Assembly (NCBI GenBank): GCA_018667995.1
Contig: JABIQT010000167.1
Location: forward strand, 1 to 6,571
DNA: 6,571 nt
DNA from: Candidatus Latescibacterota bacterium
Lineage (GTDB): Bacteria; JAAXHH01; JABIQT01
Direction: 5' to 3'
Under the pieces are notes generated by a model, which ran no database searches, was not told the origin of the DNA, and saw only the letters and a program-made list of their open reading frames with translations. This document shows, piece after piece, positions 1 to 6,389 of the stretch; position 1 is the stretch's first letter; every line of letters begins with the position of its first letter. The translations under genes and the position numbers were made by a program.

Positions 1-1325
1 GCAAAATCGCGCTCCCATCTCTTCTCTATTTCAGCACGCCACGATTCCGCAACCTGCGTCAAAGGTTCCGTAACATCCGGGCGAGCGTCTTTCATGTTTA
101 TTTGCTCGCCGATGTCTTCATCAAGATTCGATAGCCACACTGGGTCCGTCGCGCTTTCGTCTTCTACCAGTTGACCATTCATGACGAGTTTCCATGGTCC
201 ACGGCGCACTGCGGTTTGTTTCCCCTGCTCCCAGAAGATGTCGCGTTCGGACAGACTCACGCCATCCGCCACGTAGGGTAAGAGATTCATACCGTCGAGA
301 TCGTAGGCATCGACATTCCCACCGGCCGCGGTAAGCAATGTGGGGAAGACGTCCATAGACGCCACAGGAGTATCGAGTATCTGCCCACCTGGAATACGAT
401 CCGGCCAATGCATGATGCCCGGTTCGCGTACGCCCCCCTCAAATAGGCTGAATTTATGACCTTTAAACCGGCCCGCTTTGCCACCGTAGTAGGGATCCTG
501 AGTGCCGTCTAGCCAGTTGCGGGTTTCGCGTGATGGACCATTATCTGAGGTAAACACGGTACAGGTGTTCTCGTGGATGCCCTGGCGCTCCAGCTCTGCC
601 ATGATGGAACCTACACCGTCGTCAACGGCGCTGATCATGGCCGCCATGACTTGCCGGTCCCATGGGAGATGGGCGAAACGATCCATGTATTTCTTCGGAG
701 CGTGCATGGGGTAATGAGGGGCATTGAAGGGAACATAGAGAAAGAACGGTTTTCCCGTAACCGCCGCTTCTCGGATATAGTGAATGGCCTTTTCAACAAT
801 CATCTCTGTGAAGTATTCACCGTTCTGCCAAGTCTCCTCATTGTCTTCCCAGAGATCATGCGTTGGATCTTGCCCCGGTCCTCCTCGGTTTGCACCCCAA
901 TAGAAGATGTGAGAGAAGTAGTCGATACATCCCGCCATGTGGCCGTACCATCGGTCAAATCCGTGACTATGTGGCCTGGAAGATTCGGCTAGTCCTAAGT
1001 GCCATTTTCCAGAGAGGAATGTATTATAGTCCAGCTTCTTGAGTGCAGTGGCAATCGTCTGCGTCGATTCTGGCAGTCCCGTCGCGGCCCGGTGCCCAGC
1101 CAGTATAGACCGCACACCCGCATTGCCAGGATACTTCCCGCTTAATAGTGCGGCTCGAGACGGGCTACAAACTGGACTATTGGAATACCAGCATGTAAAT
1201 CTTGCACCCTCATTGGCGAGACGGTCAATATGTGGGGTGACGAAATCTGTGGCTCCCATGCAGGAGAGATCGCCATATCCCTGGTCATCGGTCAAGAAGA
1301 CAATAAAGTTAGGCTGTCGCATCAT
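1..1325 (-). CDS. Sulfatase, Cys-type (formylglycine-dependent), 3' end cut off by window edge
   Basis: This is a type I (S1 family) sulfatase, which hydrolyses sulfate esters; the substrate cannot be read from the sequence. The frame is open from the ATG at 1325 to the left edge, giving 441 residues and no stop. Visible motifs are T-D-D-Q-G-Y-G-D at about 12-19 (metal aspartates), C-S-P-S-R at 53-57 (C53 is the residue expected to become formylglycine), G-K-W-H-L-G at 106-111, S-H-G-F-D at 120-124, A-P-H at 202-204, T-S-D-N-G at 259-263 (metal ligands D261/N262), and K288/K291 before E-G-G at 296-298. Family members are often about 450-550 residues, so little is probably missing. There is no signal peptide: the sulfatase fold begins within a few residues of the start, so a cytoplasmic location is inferred. 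Two ATGs are in tandem (1325, 1322). A weak AGGGA (1337-1341) lies 11 bases before the first, which I prefer. It lies behind the dehydrogenase gene but is separated from it by a terminator. Confidence 0.95.
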   Translation of the reverse strand, partial: MMRQPNFIVFLTDDQGYGDLSCMGATDFVTPHIDRLANEGARFTCWYSNSPVCSPSRAALLSGKYPGNAGVRSILAGHRAATGLPESTQTIATALKKLDYNTFLSGKWHLGLAESSRPHSHGFDRWYGHMAGCIDYFSHIFYWGANRGGPGQDPTHDLWEDNEETWQNGEYFTEMIVEKAIHYIREAAVTGKPFFLYVPFNAPHYPMHAPKKYMDRFAHLPWDRQVMAAMISAVDDGVGSIMAELERQGIHENTCTVFTSDNGPSRETRNWLDGTQDPYYGGKAGRFKGHKFSLFEGGVREPGIMHWPDRIPGGQILDTPVASMDVFPTLLTAAGGNVDAYDLDGMNLLPYVADGVSLSERDIFWEQGKQTAVRRGPWKLVMNGQLVEDESATDPVWLSNLDEDIGEQINMKDARPDVTEPLTQVAESWRAEIEKRWERDF

Positions 1326-1355
1326 AGTCAGACTTGTCCCTATGGTAATTGTGTC

Positions 1356-1392
1356 AAAAAAAAAGCGCCCCATCGTTTCCGACAGGGCGCTT
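1356..1392 (-). terminator. Rho-independent terminator after the PQQ dehydrogenase gene
   Basis: Perfect 8-bp stem AAGCGCCC (1363-1370) / GGGCGCTT (1385-1392) with a 14-base loop. Read on the minus strand it is followed directly by a run of nine Ts (1364-1356; the last two overlap the base of the stem). It begins 13 bases after the dehydrogenase stop codon, the expected place for an intrinsic terminator of that gene. On the plus strand there is no T run, so it should work in one direction only. It ends 30 bases before the sulfatase start. Confidence 0.92.
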
Positions 1393-1405
1393 CGAACGAA
1401 TCAAG

Positions 1406-3448
1406 CTATTCCGCGTCGGGAAGGGTTAACGCCACCAACTCCGCGGGGAGATCTCTACTCATGATTGTCATGACAATATATTGTTTGCCCTCATGCATGA
1501 AGGTCATGGGAAGTCCTGACTGCGGTCCGGGCAACTCAATGGATGCTACCACCTCTCCGCTCGTCTTGTCATAGGCATGGATCTTAGGATCTCCGCCTCG
1601 GCCCTCACCGGCAAACAGCAGTGATTTTGTCACCATGGTCCCGTAATTGCCAGCCTTTCCCGTTTTGGGCAGATTCTTAACCCGGCGCAGGAGCGGGTGG
1701 TTTTTGATATGCTCAGGCGTATCGCCGTTAGCCACCGTCCAGAGGTGTGTGCCGGATTGGAGATCCAGCGCGACTATGCGACCATACGGAGGCTTCGTCA
1801 GCGGAATGCTTGGTCCACGGGGATTATTCGGATCCCCACCAACCGATGGTCTTCCACCACGTCCCTGCGTATAGTCCATATCCGAGCTACTTGTACCATC
1901 CCGGCCGACCGGTGGGGCAAGAGCAATTGGTCCGCCACTGGTATTTGAGCCGATATAATTGACGCCCAGAACAGGATCAGCCGAGCTCATATTCCAGTTA
2001 ATCCCACCATTGGCGCCGGGAATCACAAACGAGCCCCCATTATCATCCGTCAGGACCGAAGGAGGGTTGTACACCGGCCCTAGTCTGAACCCCTTCACGG
2101 CTTCTCTGGCAAGACGGTTGATTTCAGGTGTAAAATCTACAAGGTCAGCCTCTGTCAAGCCCTGCTGCTCAAAGGGTGGCGGCTTGGTTGGAATCGGCTG
2201 GGTAGGCGAGGTCTTTTCACCGGGCACATCGCTCTGAGGCACCGGTTTCTCCTCAAACGGCCATATGGGTTCTCCCGTGACACGATCAAACACGTACGAG
2301 TATCCCTGCTTAGAGTTTGCCACCAGAATCTTCCGGTCCTGCCCCTCGATGGTCACGTCCATGAGAATCGGCGCGGCCGGTAAATCATAATCCCAGATAT
2401 CGTGATGAACTACCTGGTAGTGCCATACTTTCTCGCCGGTTTGAACGTTGAGGGCCACCACGCTGTTGCCATAAAGATTGTCACCTGGGCGGTGTCCTCC
2501 GTAGTAGTCATTGGTCGGTACTTCAACGGGAAGAAAGACGTAACCATCCCCATTGCCCAACTCAGGGTCAGCCGAAATGGAGGACCAGACCCCCGTGTTT
2601 CCTGTGTAGTTGTTCGACCCCTGTTCCCAGGTCTCTGCACCCGGCTCGTCATCCTCGGGAATGGTGTGGAATATCCACTTGAGCGATCCGGTCAGCACAT
2701 CGAAAGCCTGTACATCGCCCGGTGTATTTATCATTGATGCGGGGCGGAATCCGGCAGCGAGCGAGGGGCCGATGACGATAACGCCATTCACGATTGTTGG
2801 CGGCGTGGTCGAACCAACGGTGCCGACGAGCTCCGCGCCCTCCCTCTGTCTCAGGTTTGCCATGAGGTCTACGCGACCATTCTCACCAAAAGTAGTTATG
2901 GCCTGTCCGTTCTCCGCATCGATGGCGAATAGGTAGAACCCGCGAGATACATGGTAAATCCTGTTGTCGCCCTGTCCGTCCGTCCAGAATGATACCCCCC
3001 GCCCTGAGCTTTTGCGGGGAGCTTTCGCCCAGCGGTCTTCATCTTCCCAGGGACGGAAAGTCCACAGCGTTTCGCCTGACGATGGATCAATGGCTGCCAC
3101 TGTGCGACGCGAGCCCGCTGAGGCATACATCACTCCGTCGACGTAAATTGGTGTTACTTCACCTGACTGTCCGCCCGTCTCGGGTCTCGGTCCAAAGTTC
3201 GCCTGTTTCCAGCGCCAGGCGACTTCGAGGCCGGCTACTGTTTCAGCGTTGATCTGTTCCAGTGGTGAGTAGCGTGTGAAGGCAAGATCTCGTCCGAGAC
3301 CGCGCCATTCCTCGTCGGTTTGGTTGACCGAGATGGTGCGTCCCTTTTCTCGCGGAGGCTCCTGTGCACATGAAAATGCAATGGCAAACGCCAAAGCTGC
3401 AGCCAGCGGAATCCCTGCTCTTGGGTAAGCTGAGCCATACAGACGCAT
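1406..3448 (-). CDS. Exported PQQ-dependent dehydrogenase (quinoprotein, Gcd-like beta-propeller)
   Basis: Periplasmic quinoprotein that would oxidise a sugar or alcohol and pass electrons to the respiratory chain. The 680 residues start with R2, a hydrophobic segment (about 12-26) and S-C-A at 26-28, which could be a lipobox cysteine (C27, though F at -2 is unusual) or a signal peptidase I site. The propeller follows: W-R-G-L-G-R-D (48-54), R-Y-S-P-L (59-63), repeated 'A-x-D-x-x-x-G-x-x-x-W' blades (119-129, 332-342, 560-570), H-H-D-I-W-D-Y-D (348-355, matching the region of the catalytic Asp in E. coli Gcd), K380 in S-K-Q-G, a Pro-rich loop typical of the family (about 402-426), and a G-K-Q-Y-I-V blade near the C terminus. 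The five N-terminal membrane helices of E. coli Gcd are absent. There is no C-x-x-C-H haem motif; C27 is the only cysteine. The start at 3448 is chosen because AAAGGAGA (3454-3461) sits 6 bases upstream and the signal peptide begins there. Glucose specificity is not established. Confidence 0.93.
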   Translation of the reverse strand: MRLYGSAYPRAGIPLAAALAFAIAFSCAQEPPREKGRTISVNQTDEEWRGLGRDLAFTRYSPLEQINAETVAGLEVAWRWKQANFGPRPETGGQSGEVTPIYVDGVMYASAGSRRTVAAIDPSSGETLWTFRPWEDEDRWAKAPRKSSGRGVSFWTDGQGDNRIYHVSRGFYLFAIDAENGQAITTFGENGRVDLMANLRQREGAELVGTVGSTTPPTIVNGVIVIGPSLAAGFRPASMINTPGDVQAFDVLTGSLKWIFHTIPEDDEPGAETWEQGSNNYTGNTGVWSSISADPELGNGDGYVFLPVEVPTNDYYGGHRPGDNLYGNSVVALNVQTGEKVWHYQVVHHDIWDYDLPAAPILMDVTIEGQDRKILVANSKQGYSYVFDRVTGEPIWPFEEKPVPQSDVPGEKTSPTQPIPTKPPPFEQQGLTEADLVDFTPEINRLAREAVKGFRLGPVYNPPSVLTDDNGGSFVIPGANGGINWNMSSADPVLGVNYIGSNTSGGPIALAPPVGRDGTSSSDMDYTQGRGGRPSVGGDPNNPRGPSIPLTKPPYGRIVALDLQSGTHLWTVANGDTPEHIKNHPLLRRVKNLPKTGKAGNYGTMVTKSLLFAGEGRGGDPKIHAYDKTSGEVVASIELPGPQSGLPMTFMHEGKQYIVMTIMSRDLPAELVALTLPDAE

Positions 3449-3453
3449 AAATA

Positions 3454-3461
3454 TCTCCTTT
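3454..3461 (-). promoter_or_regulatory. Shine-Dalgarno that fixes the dehydrogenase start
   Basis: Minus-strand AAAGGAGA ends 5-6 bases before the ATG at 3448. It decides between that start and the longer in-frame ATG at 3547, which would put 33 polar residues in front of the signal peptide. Confidence 0.85.
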
Positions 3462-3602
3462 GATGAGAATCGAGCCATATCGATCGTTATCGACGAAGGG
3501 CTTCGATACAATTCGGACGTTGAGGCATCCCAGTTGAAGAGATACATTCGTGTCCGGACGAAGGGGGTTGATGCTTGAATATCAGTCTGTTAGATACCTG
3601 CC

Positions 3603-3652
3603 AAGATATGGGAGGACCTATCACGGTCAAGTTTTTATTTTCCAAAATTTGG
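3603..3652 (-). promoter_or_regulatory. Candidate sigma70 promoter for the dehydrogenase gene
   Basis: On the minus strand, TTGACC (3630-3625, five of six to consensus) is followed by a 16-base spacer and TATCTT (3608-3603, four of six). The twenty or so bases upstream of the -35 (3631-3652) are very A/T-rich with A and T tracts, like an UP element. Transcription would start near 3596 and leave an untranslated leader of roughly 150 bases. The -10 is weak, so this is a plausible candidate only. Confidence 0.45.
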
Positions 3653-3682
3653 TGGCGGCAACATAGGAACAATCTACCTCGT

Positions 3683-3715
3683 AATCGTCCATCGGAATTA
3701 CCAGATGGACCGATT
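3683..3715. repeat. Imperfect inverted repeat, possible operator
   Basis: The left arm at 3683-3693 (AATCGTCCATC) and the right arm at 3704-3715 (GATGGACCGATT) are complementary over 11 base pairs with a single extra C in the right arm, around a 10-base centre. There is no T run on either side, so it is unlikely to be a terminator. It lies between the two divergent promoter candidates, where a regulator could affect both. The regulator is unknown. Confidence 0.5.
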
Positions 3716-3773
3716 GATTATAGGATCCCCGATACACCTCCGTTAAAGAAGGCACCCGGTATGGGGGAGCAAG

Positions 3774-3802
3774 TTGACAGGGCGGAGGACTGCGGATATA
3801 TT
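3774..3802 (+). promoter_or_regulatory. Sigma70 promoter for the PhyH-family gene
   Basis: A perfect -35 TTGACA (3774-3779), a spacer of exactly 17 bases (3780-3796) and a -10 TATATT (3797-3802, five of six). Transcription should start at about 3808-3810, giving a leader of around 36-38 bases to the ATG at 3846. This is the best promoter match in the window. Confidence 0.82.
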
Positions 3803-3845
3803 CGCCAATTGCGAACCAACATGGTCCATATGATAGAGATATGAG

Positions 3846-4634
3846 ATGAAACTTACCGAACAACAAAAACAGAGTTTCCACGAAGACGGTTACCTAAGGA
3901 TTCCCAATGCCGTCCCTCCGGGTATGATTACCTCCGCACGCCAGGCTATCAATCATTCGCTGGGGCACACTGGTCTGCACGAGGCCGATTTAGCGAAATA
4001 TCGCGCCGCGGCTTACTGTGAGGAACTTAAAACCGAGCCGGTACTCACTGATCTGTTCAATAGATCCTCCGTGCGTCCAGCGGCCGAAGAATTGATTGGA
4101 CCGGGAAACTTGCAGGAGGTCACGAATGCCCAGATTGCCCTGCGATTTCCATCTGCCCCCGGCGTCGATCGTGGGGAACCTCACGGTCATTTGGATGGAT
4201 TGGGCAGCGGCACAAATGGCATGGAAAAAGGCGTATACAAGCGGGGCTTTACCGTGTTGGCCGTTCTCTATCTGGCTAATGTTCCGAAGCCATACTGTGG
4301 CAATTTTACGGTGTGGCCCGGATCGCACAGGTACTTTCAGGACCATTTCCTGGAAAATGGGCACAACGTCTTGAGTTTGGGTATGCCGCAGGTCGACCTG
4401 GCGAGAGATCCTGTTCAAGTAACTGGTCAAGCGGGAGATCTTGTACTGGCCCACTACCTGCTTGTCCATACCGCTGCGCCAAATATGTCCGCAGACATAC
4501 GATATGCTACGATTGCACGGCTACGCCATTGCTCGATCGAGAAGACCACGCTCGACGCATCGTATTATGATATCTGGCATGAATTCCCCGGCCTTTTGAG
4601 CGCCACCAGTCCCCTTGGACCATCCTCCCCGTAG
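3846..4634 (+). CDS. Fe(II)/2-oxoglutarate dioxygenase, phytanoyl-CoA dioxygenase (PhyH) family
   Basis: A cytoplasmic non-haem iron oxygenase that would hydroxylate a small molecule using O2 and 2-oxoglutarate; the substrate is unknown. Over 262 residues it has the usual PhyH opening (F-H-E-D-G-Y-L at 11-17), the iron-binding H115-x-D117 in P-H-G-H-L-D, V-W-P-G-S-H-R at 156-162, G-D-L-V-L at 197-201, the distal iron ligand H208 in V-H-T-A, and N213/R219 in N-M-S-A-D-I-R, where the Arg is expected to hold the 2-oxoglutarate carboxylate. The full catalytic set is present and the length is normal for the family. An in-frame TAG at 3834-3836 lies just upstream, so ATG 3846 is the first possible ATG. 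The Shine-Dalgarno is weak (AGAG at 3835-3838, GAG touching the start). It has its own promoter and is divergent from the PQQ dehydrogenase. No neighbour shows a CoA-ester pathway, so 'phytanoyl-CoA' is a family name only. Confidence 0.92.
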   Translation: MKLTEQQKQSFHEDGYLRIPNAVPPGMITSARQAINHSLGHTGLHEADLAKYRAAAYCEELKTEPVLTDLFNRSSVRPAAEELIGPGNLQEVTNAQIALRFPSAPGVDRGEPHGHLDGLGSGTNGMEKGVYKRGFTVLAVLYLANVPKPYCGNFTVWPGSHRYFQDHFLENGHNVLSLGMPQVDLARDPVQVTGQAGDLVLAHYLLVHTAAPNMSADIRYATIARLRHCSIEKTTLDASYYDIWHEFPGLLSATSPLGPSSP

Positions 4635-4892
4635 GACCGATTTGAGAAAATAGCCTCAGGAGAATGGCCTCGCCGGGAAAACCACTCTCTTAGGCGGATA
4701 GGGATTCCTGTCTCGCTCGTTTCGACCGAATTTCCGTAATATCCTACCAAATAACTTCCAACTGTTCTGCGCCAAGCTTTCAACACACGCCCTCCTCGCA
4801 TTGGCAACGATTTTATTTCACATCACGAGTACGAGATTCTCTCGCATCCTCCGACCATAGGGACAGATACGATGTCCACAAGGAGGGTCTGA
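4635..4892. other. Intergenic gap between the dioxygenase and ATPase genes
   Basis: 258 bases with no credible gene. An imperfect hairpin (4658-4667 with 4682-4691: ten pairs including one wobble and one mismatch, 14-base loop) lies shortly after the dioxygenase stop, but no T run follows, so it is a poor intrinsic terminator. A small perfect hairpin CGAGA/TCTCG lies at 4832-4844 in the leader of the ATPase gene. I found no convincing -35/-10 pair for the ATPase gene: TTGGCA at 4801-4806 has no matching -10. The source of its transcription is unresolved. Confidence 0.5.
4880..4887 (+). promoter_or_regulatory. Shine-Dalgarno for the GTG-started ATPase
   Basis: AAGGAGGG with about 6 bases between its core and the GTG at 4893. 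It supports the GTG start. An in-frame TGA directly before the GTG (4890-4892) excludes any longer version. Confidence 0.88.
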
Positions 4893-6389
4893 GTGAACGT
4901 GACAGTACTTAATAATCTATTGAATCCAGAAGGAAATTCTCTCCAAATCGTTGACTCTGGGGCCACCGCCAGCGTGTCAGAATCGGTAGCCAGACACTAT
5001 GGGGTTGTCCCAGTTCAGCTAGAGGGCGAAATACTTACTGTGGCGGTCTCCGCTCTGCTGGATGTACAGCTACGTGCTCAACTCTCATTACTTTCCGGGT
5101 TTCATATACGTGAGATCATTGTCGACTCTGAGTTCATTGAACCGTGGATTGGCCAGTGCTATGGACAATCCACGCATGGTGTGAATGCTATCGAGCCGGA
5201 CCAAAATCCAGCACCGTCAGCTATGAGTTCAGCAGTTCAAAATGATTTTGACTCCACGGCTACCGTCAACGCATTTATCTCCTCTGCGATTGAGATGGGG
5301 GCCAGTGACATTCACATCGAGCCCTTTGAAGGGATTCTGGCTCTCCGTTATAGGATTGATGGCGTGATGCAGTCTTTGACATCGCCGCCCTGGTCTGAGC
5401 GTCTCGCAATTGTATCTCGGCTCAAGGTTCTGGCGGACATGGATATAGCCGAGAAGCGCCGCCCTCAGGATGGTAAGATCACATTCAAATATGACGAGCG
5501 GTCTATAGATTTGCGTATGTCCACAACACCAACCGCTCATGGGGAGAAGGTTGTGTTGCGCGTCCTCGATAAAACTGCCGTTTCTTTCAGGCTCGATGGT
5601 CTTGGACTTCGCGGTGAGGTCTTCTCCCAGTTGGAGCTGGCCATTGAAGCCTCTCATGGCCTGATTCTGATTACGGGTCCCACTGGAAGTGGTAAGACTA
5701 CGACTTTATACGCAGCGCTGAATCATCTCAATACTGGAACGATGAATATCCTCACGGTCGAAGATCCGATCGAATACGAGCTTCCCGGAATAAACCAAAC
5801 ACAGGTACACCCCGAGATAGGACTAACGTTCGATAAGGCACTTCGATCCTTTCTCCGACAGGATCCTGATGTAATTCTCGTAGGTGAAATACGGGATAGG
5901 GAAAATGCTCTGATAGCTGTTGAGGCCTCACTGACCGGACATCTTGTACTCAGCAGTCTTCATACATCTGATTCCCCAGGCGCCATCGGACGACTGTTCG
6001 ACTTGGGCGTTGAGCCCTTCCTCGTCGCTTCGGCTTTGCGCCTCATATTGACACAACGACTGGTCCGAATGAACTGCAGCCAGTGCATCCAAGAGGCGGA
6101 ATTGACCGATCGGCAGATGTCACTTCTTGGGATTGAGTCCTCCTTCTTCATCAAGGTTGGGACGGGGTGTCCGGGCTGCTTTCAATCTGGATATCGCGGG
6201 CGTATGGCTATCACCGAGATACTTCCCGCCTCGCCGGAGTTGAGCCATCTAATTGGTGGTCGAGCGAGTACTTTAGAAATCCGAGATTTGGCGTTGCAAT
6301 CCGGTCTCCAGAGCCTCCGCGACGACGGCCTACGACTGCTCAGGAATGGAATCACATCTCCATCGGAGGTGATACGTGCCACCACTTGA
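4893..6389 (+). CDS. gspE: GspE/PilB-type secretion or pilus assembly ATPase
   Basis: A hexameric ATPase at the cytoplasmic face of the inner membrane that powers pseudopilus or pilus assembly in type II secretion or type IV pilus machines. Over 498 residues there is an N-terminal GspE/MshEN-like domain (about 30-90; A-R-H-Y-G-V-V-P-V and L-T-V-A-V), a variable linker (about 95-118), then the ATPase core: S-D-I-H-I-E-P (138-144), R-x-R-I-D-G (152-157), Walker A G-P-T-G-S-G-K-T-T (262-270), Asp box V-E-D-P-I-E-Y (289-295), Walker B D-V-I-L-V-G-E-I-R-D (326-335) and His box T-G-H-L-V-L-S-S-L-H-T (348-358). A zinc module follows with C-x-x-C at 395-398 and 426-429. The length is close to GspE (about 500) and shorter than most PilB (about 570), so gspE is favoured, but no other machine part is complete here to settle it. 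The GTG start is fixed by a stop codon immediately upstream and a strong Shine-Dalgarno. The 3' end overlaps the next frame. Confidence 0.93.
   Translation: MNVTVLNNLLNPEGNSLQIVDSGATASVSESVARHYGVVPVQLEGEILTVAVSALLDVQLRAQLSLLSGFHIREIIVDSEFIEPWIGQCYGQSTHGVNAIEPDQNPAPSAMSSAVQNDFDSTATVNAFISSAIEMGASDIHIEPFEGILALRYRIDGVMQSLTSPPWSERLAIVSRLKVLADMDIAEKRRPQDGKITFKYDERSIDLRMSTTPTAHGEKVVLRVLDKTAVSFRLDGLGLRGEVFSQLELAIEASHGLILITGPTGSGKTTTLYAALNHLNTGTMNILTVEDPIEYELPGINQTQVHPEIGLTFDKALRSFLRQDPDVILVGEIRDRENALIAVEASLTGHLVLSSLHTSDSPGAIGRLFDLGVEPFLVASALRLILTQRLVRMNCSQCIQEAELTDRQMSLLGIESSFFIKVGTGCPGCFQSGYRGRMAITEILPASPELSHLIGGRASTLEIRDLALQSGLQSLRDDGLRLLRNGITSPSEVIRATT
6365..6373 (+). promoter_or_regulatory. Ribosome binding site inside the ATPase gene
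   Basis: GGAGGTGAT is complementary over nine bases to the usual 3' end of bacterial 16S rRNA, and its GGAGG core lies 6 bases before a GTG at 6376. It is the strongest Shine-Dalgarno in the window. It lies in the last codons of the ATPase gene, pointing to translational coupling with the next frame. Confidence 0.75.

Larger units (their letters stand above)
3449..3845. other. Divergent non-coding control region (397 bases)
   Basis: This is the space between the leftward dehydrogenase gene and the rightward dioxygenase gene. I see no credible gene in it: the short open frames have no recognisable domain and lie over promoter-like sites. It contains the two candidate promoters and the inverted repeat listed separately. 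Smaller features are a perfect GTCCGGAC palindrome (3552-3559), the direct repeat GACGAAGGG (3492-3500 and 3557-3565), CCAAAATTTGG (3642-3652), and an imperfect TCGC/GCGA inverted repeat around the likely rightward transcription start (3802-3814). Any of these could be an operator; none matches a site I can name. Confidence 0.7.

Noticed and set aside
121-484. Possible frameshift in the sulfatase, since alternative minus-strand frames are open here.
   Set aside because: Codon-by-codon reading from 1325 to the left edge gives one uninterrupted sulfatase frame with family motifs in order.
573-992. A 139-codon plus-strand frame opposite the sulfatase, and similar antisense frames elsewhere (for example 3990-4469 minus, 5229-5657 minus).
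   Set aside because: They lie wholly opposite well-supported genes and have no recognisable domains; they are reading-frame shadows.
1352-1357. A perfect TTGACA on the minus strand at the end of the terminator T run, as a -35 for the sulfatase.
   Set aside because: No acceptable -10 occurs at 15-19 bases; the only TATGAT-like hexamer is 25 bases away and overlaps the start codon.
3449-3547. A longer start for the dehydrogenase at the ATG ending at 3547 (33 extra residues).
   Set aside because: The signal peptide begins at the inner ATG, which has a strong Shine-Dalgarno sequence 6 bases upstream; the extension would bury the signal behind 33 polar residues.
3575-3844. An 89-codon plus-strand open frame in the divergent region.
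   Set aside because: No family resemblance and no Shine-Dalgarno, and it runs through the promoter of the dioxygenase gene.
4658-4691. An intrinsic terminator after the dioxygenase gene.
   Set aside because: The hairpin has a mismatch, a wobble pair and a large loop, and is not followed by a T run.
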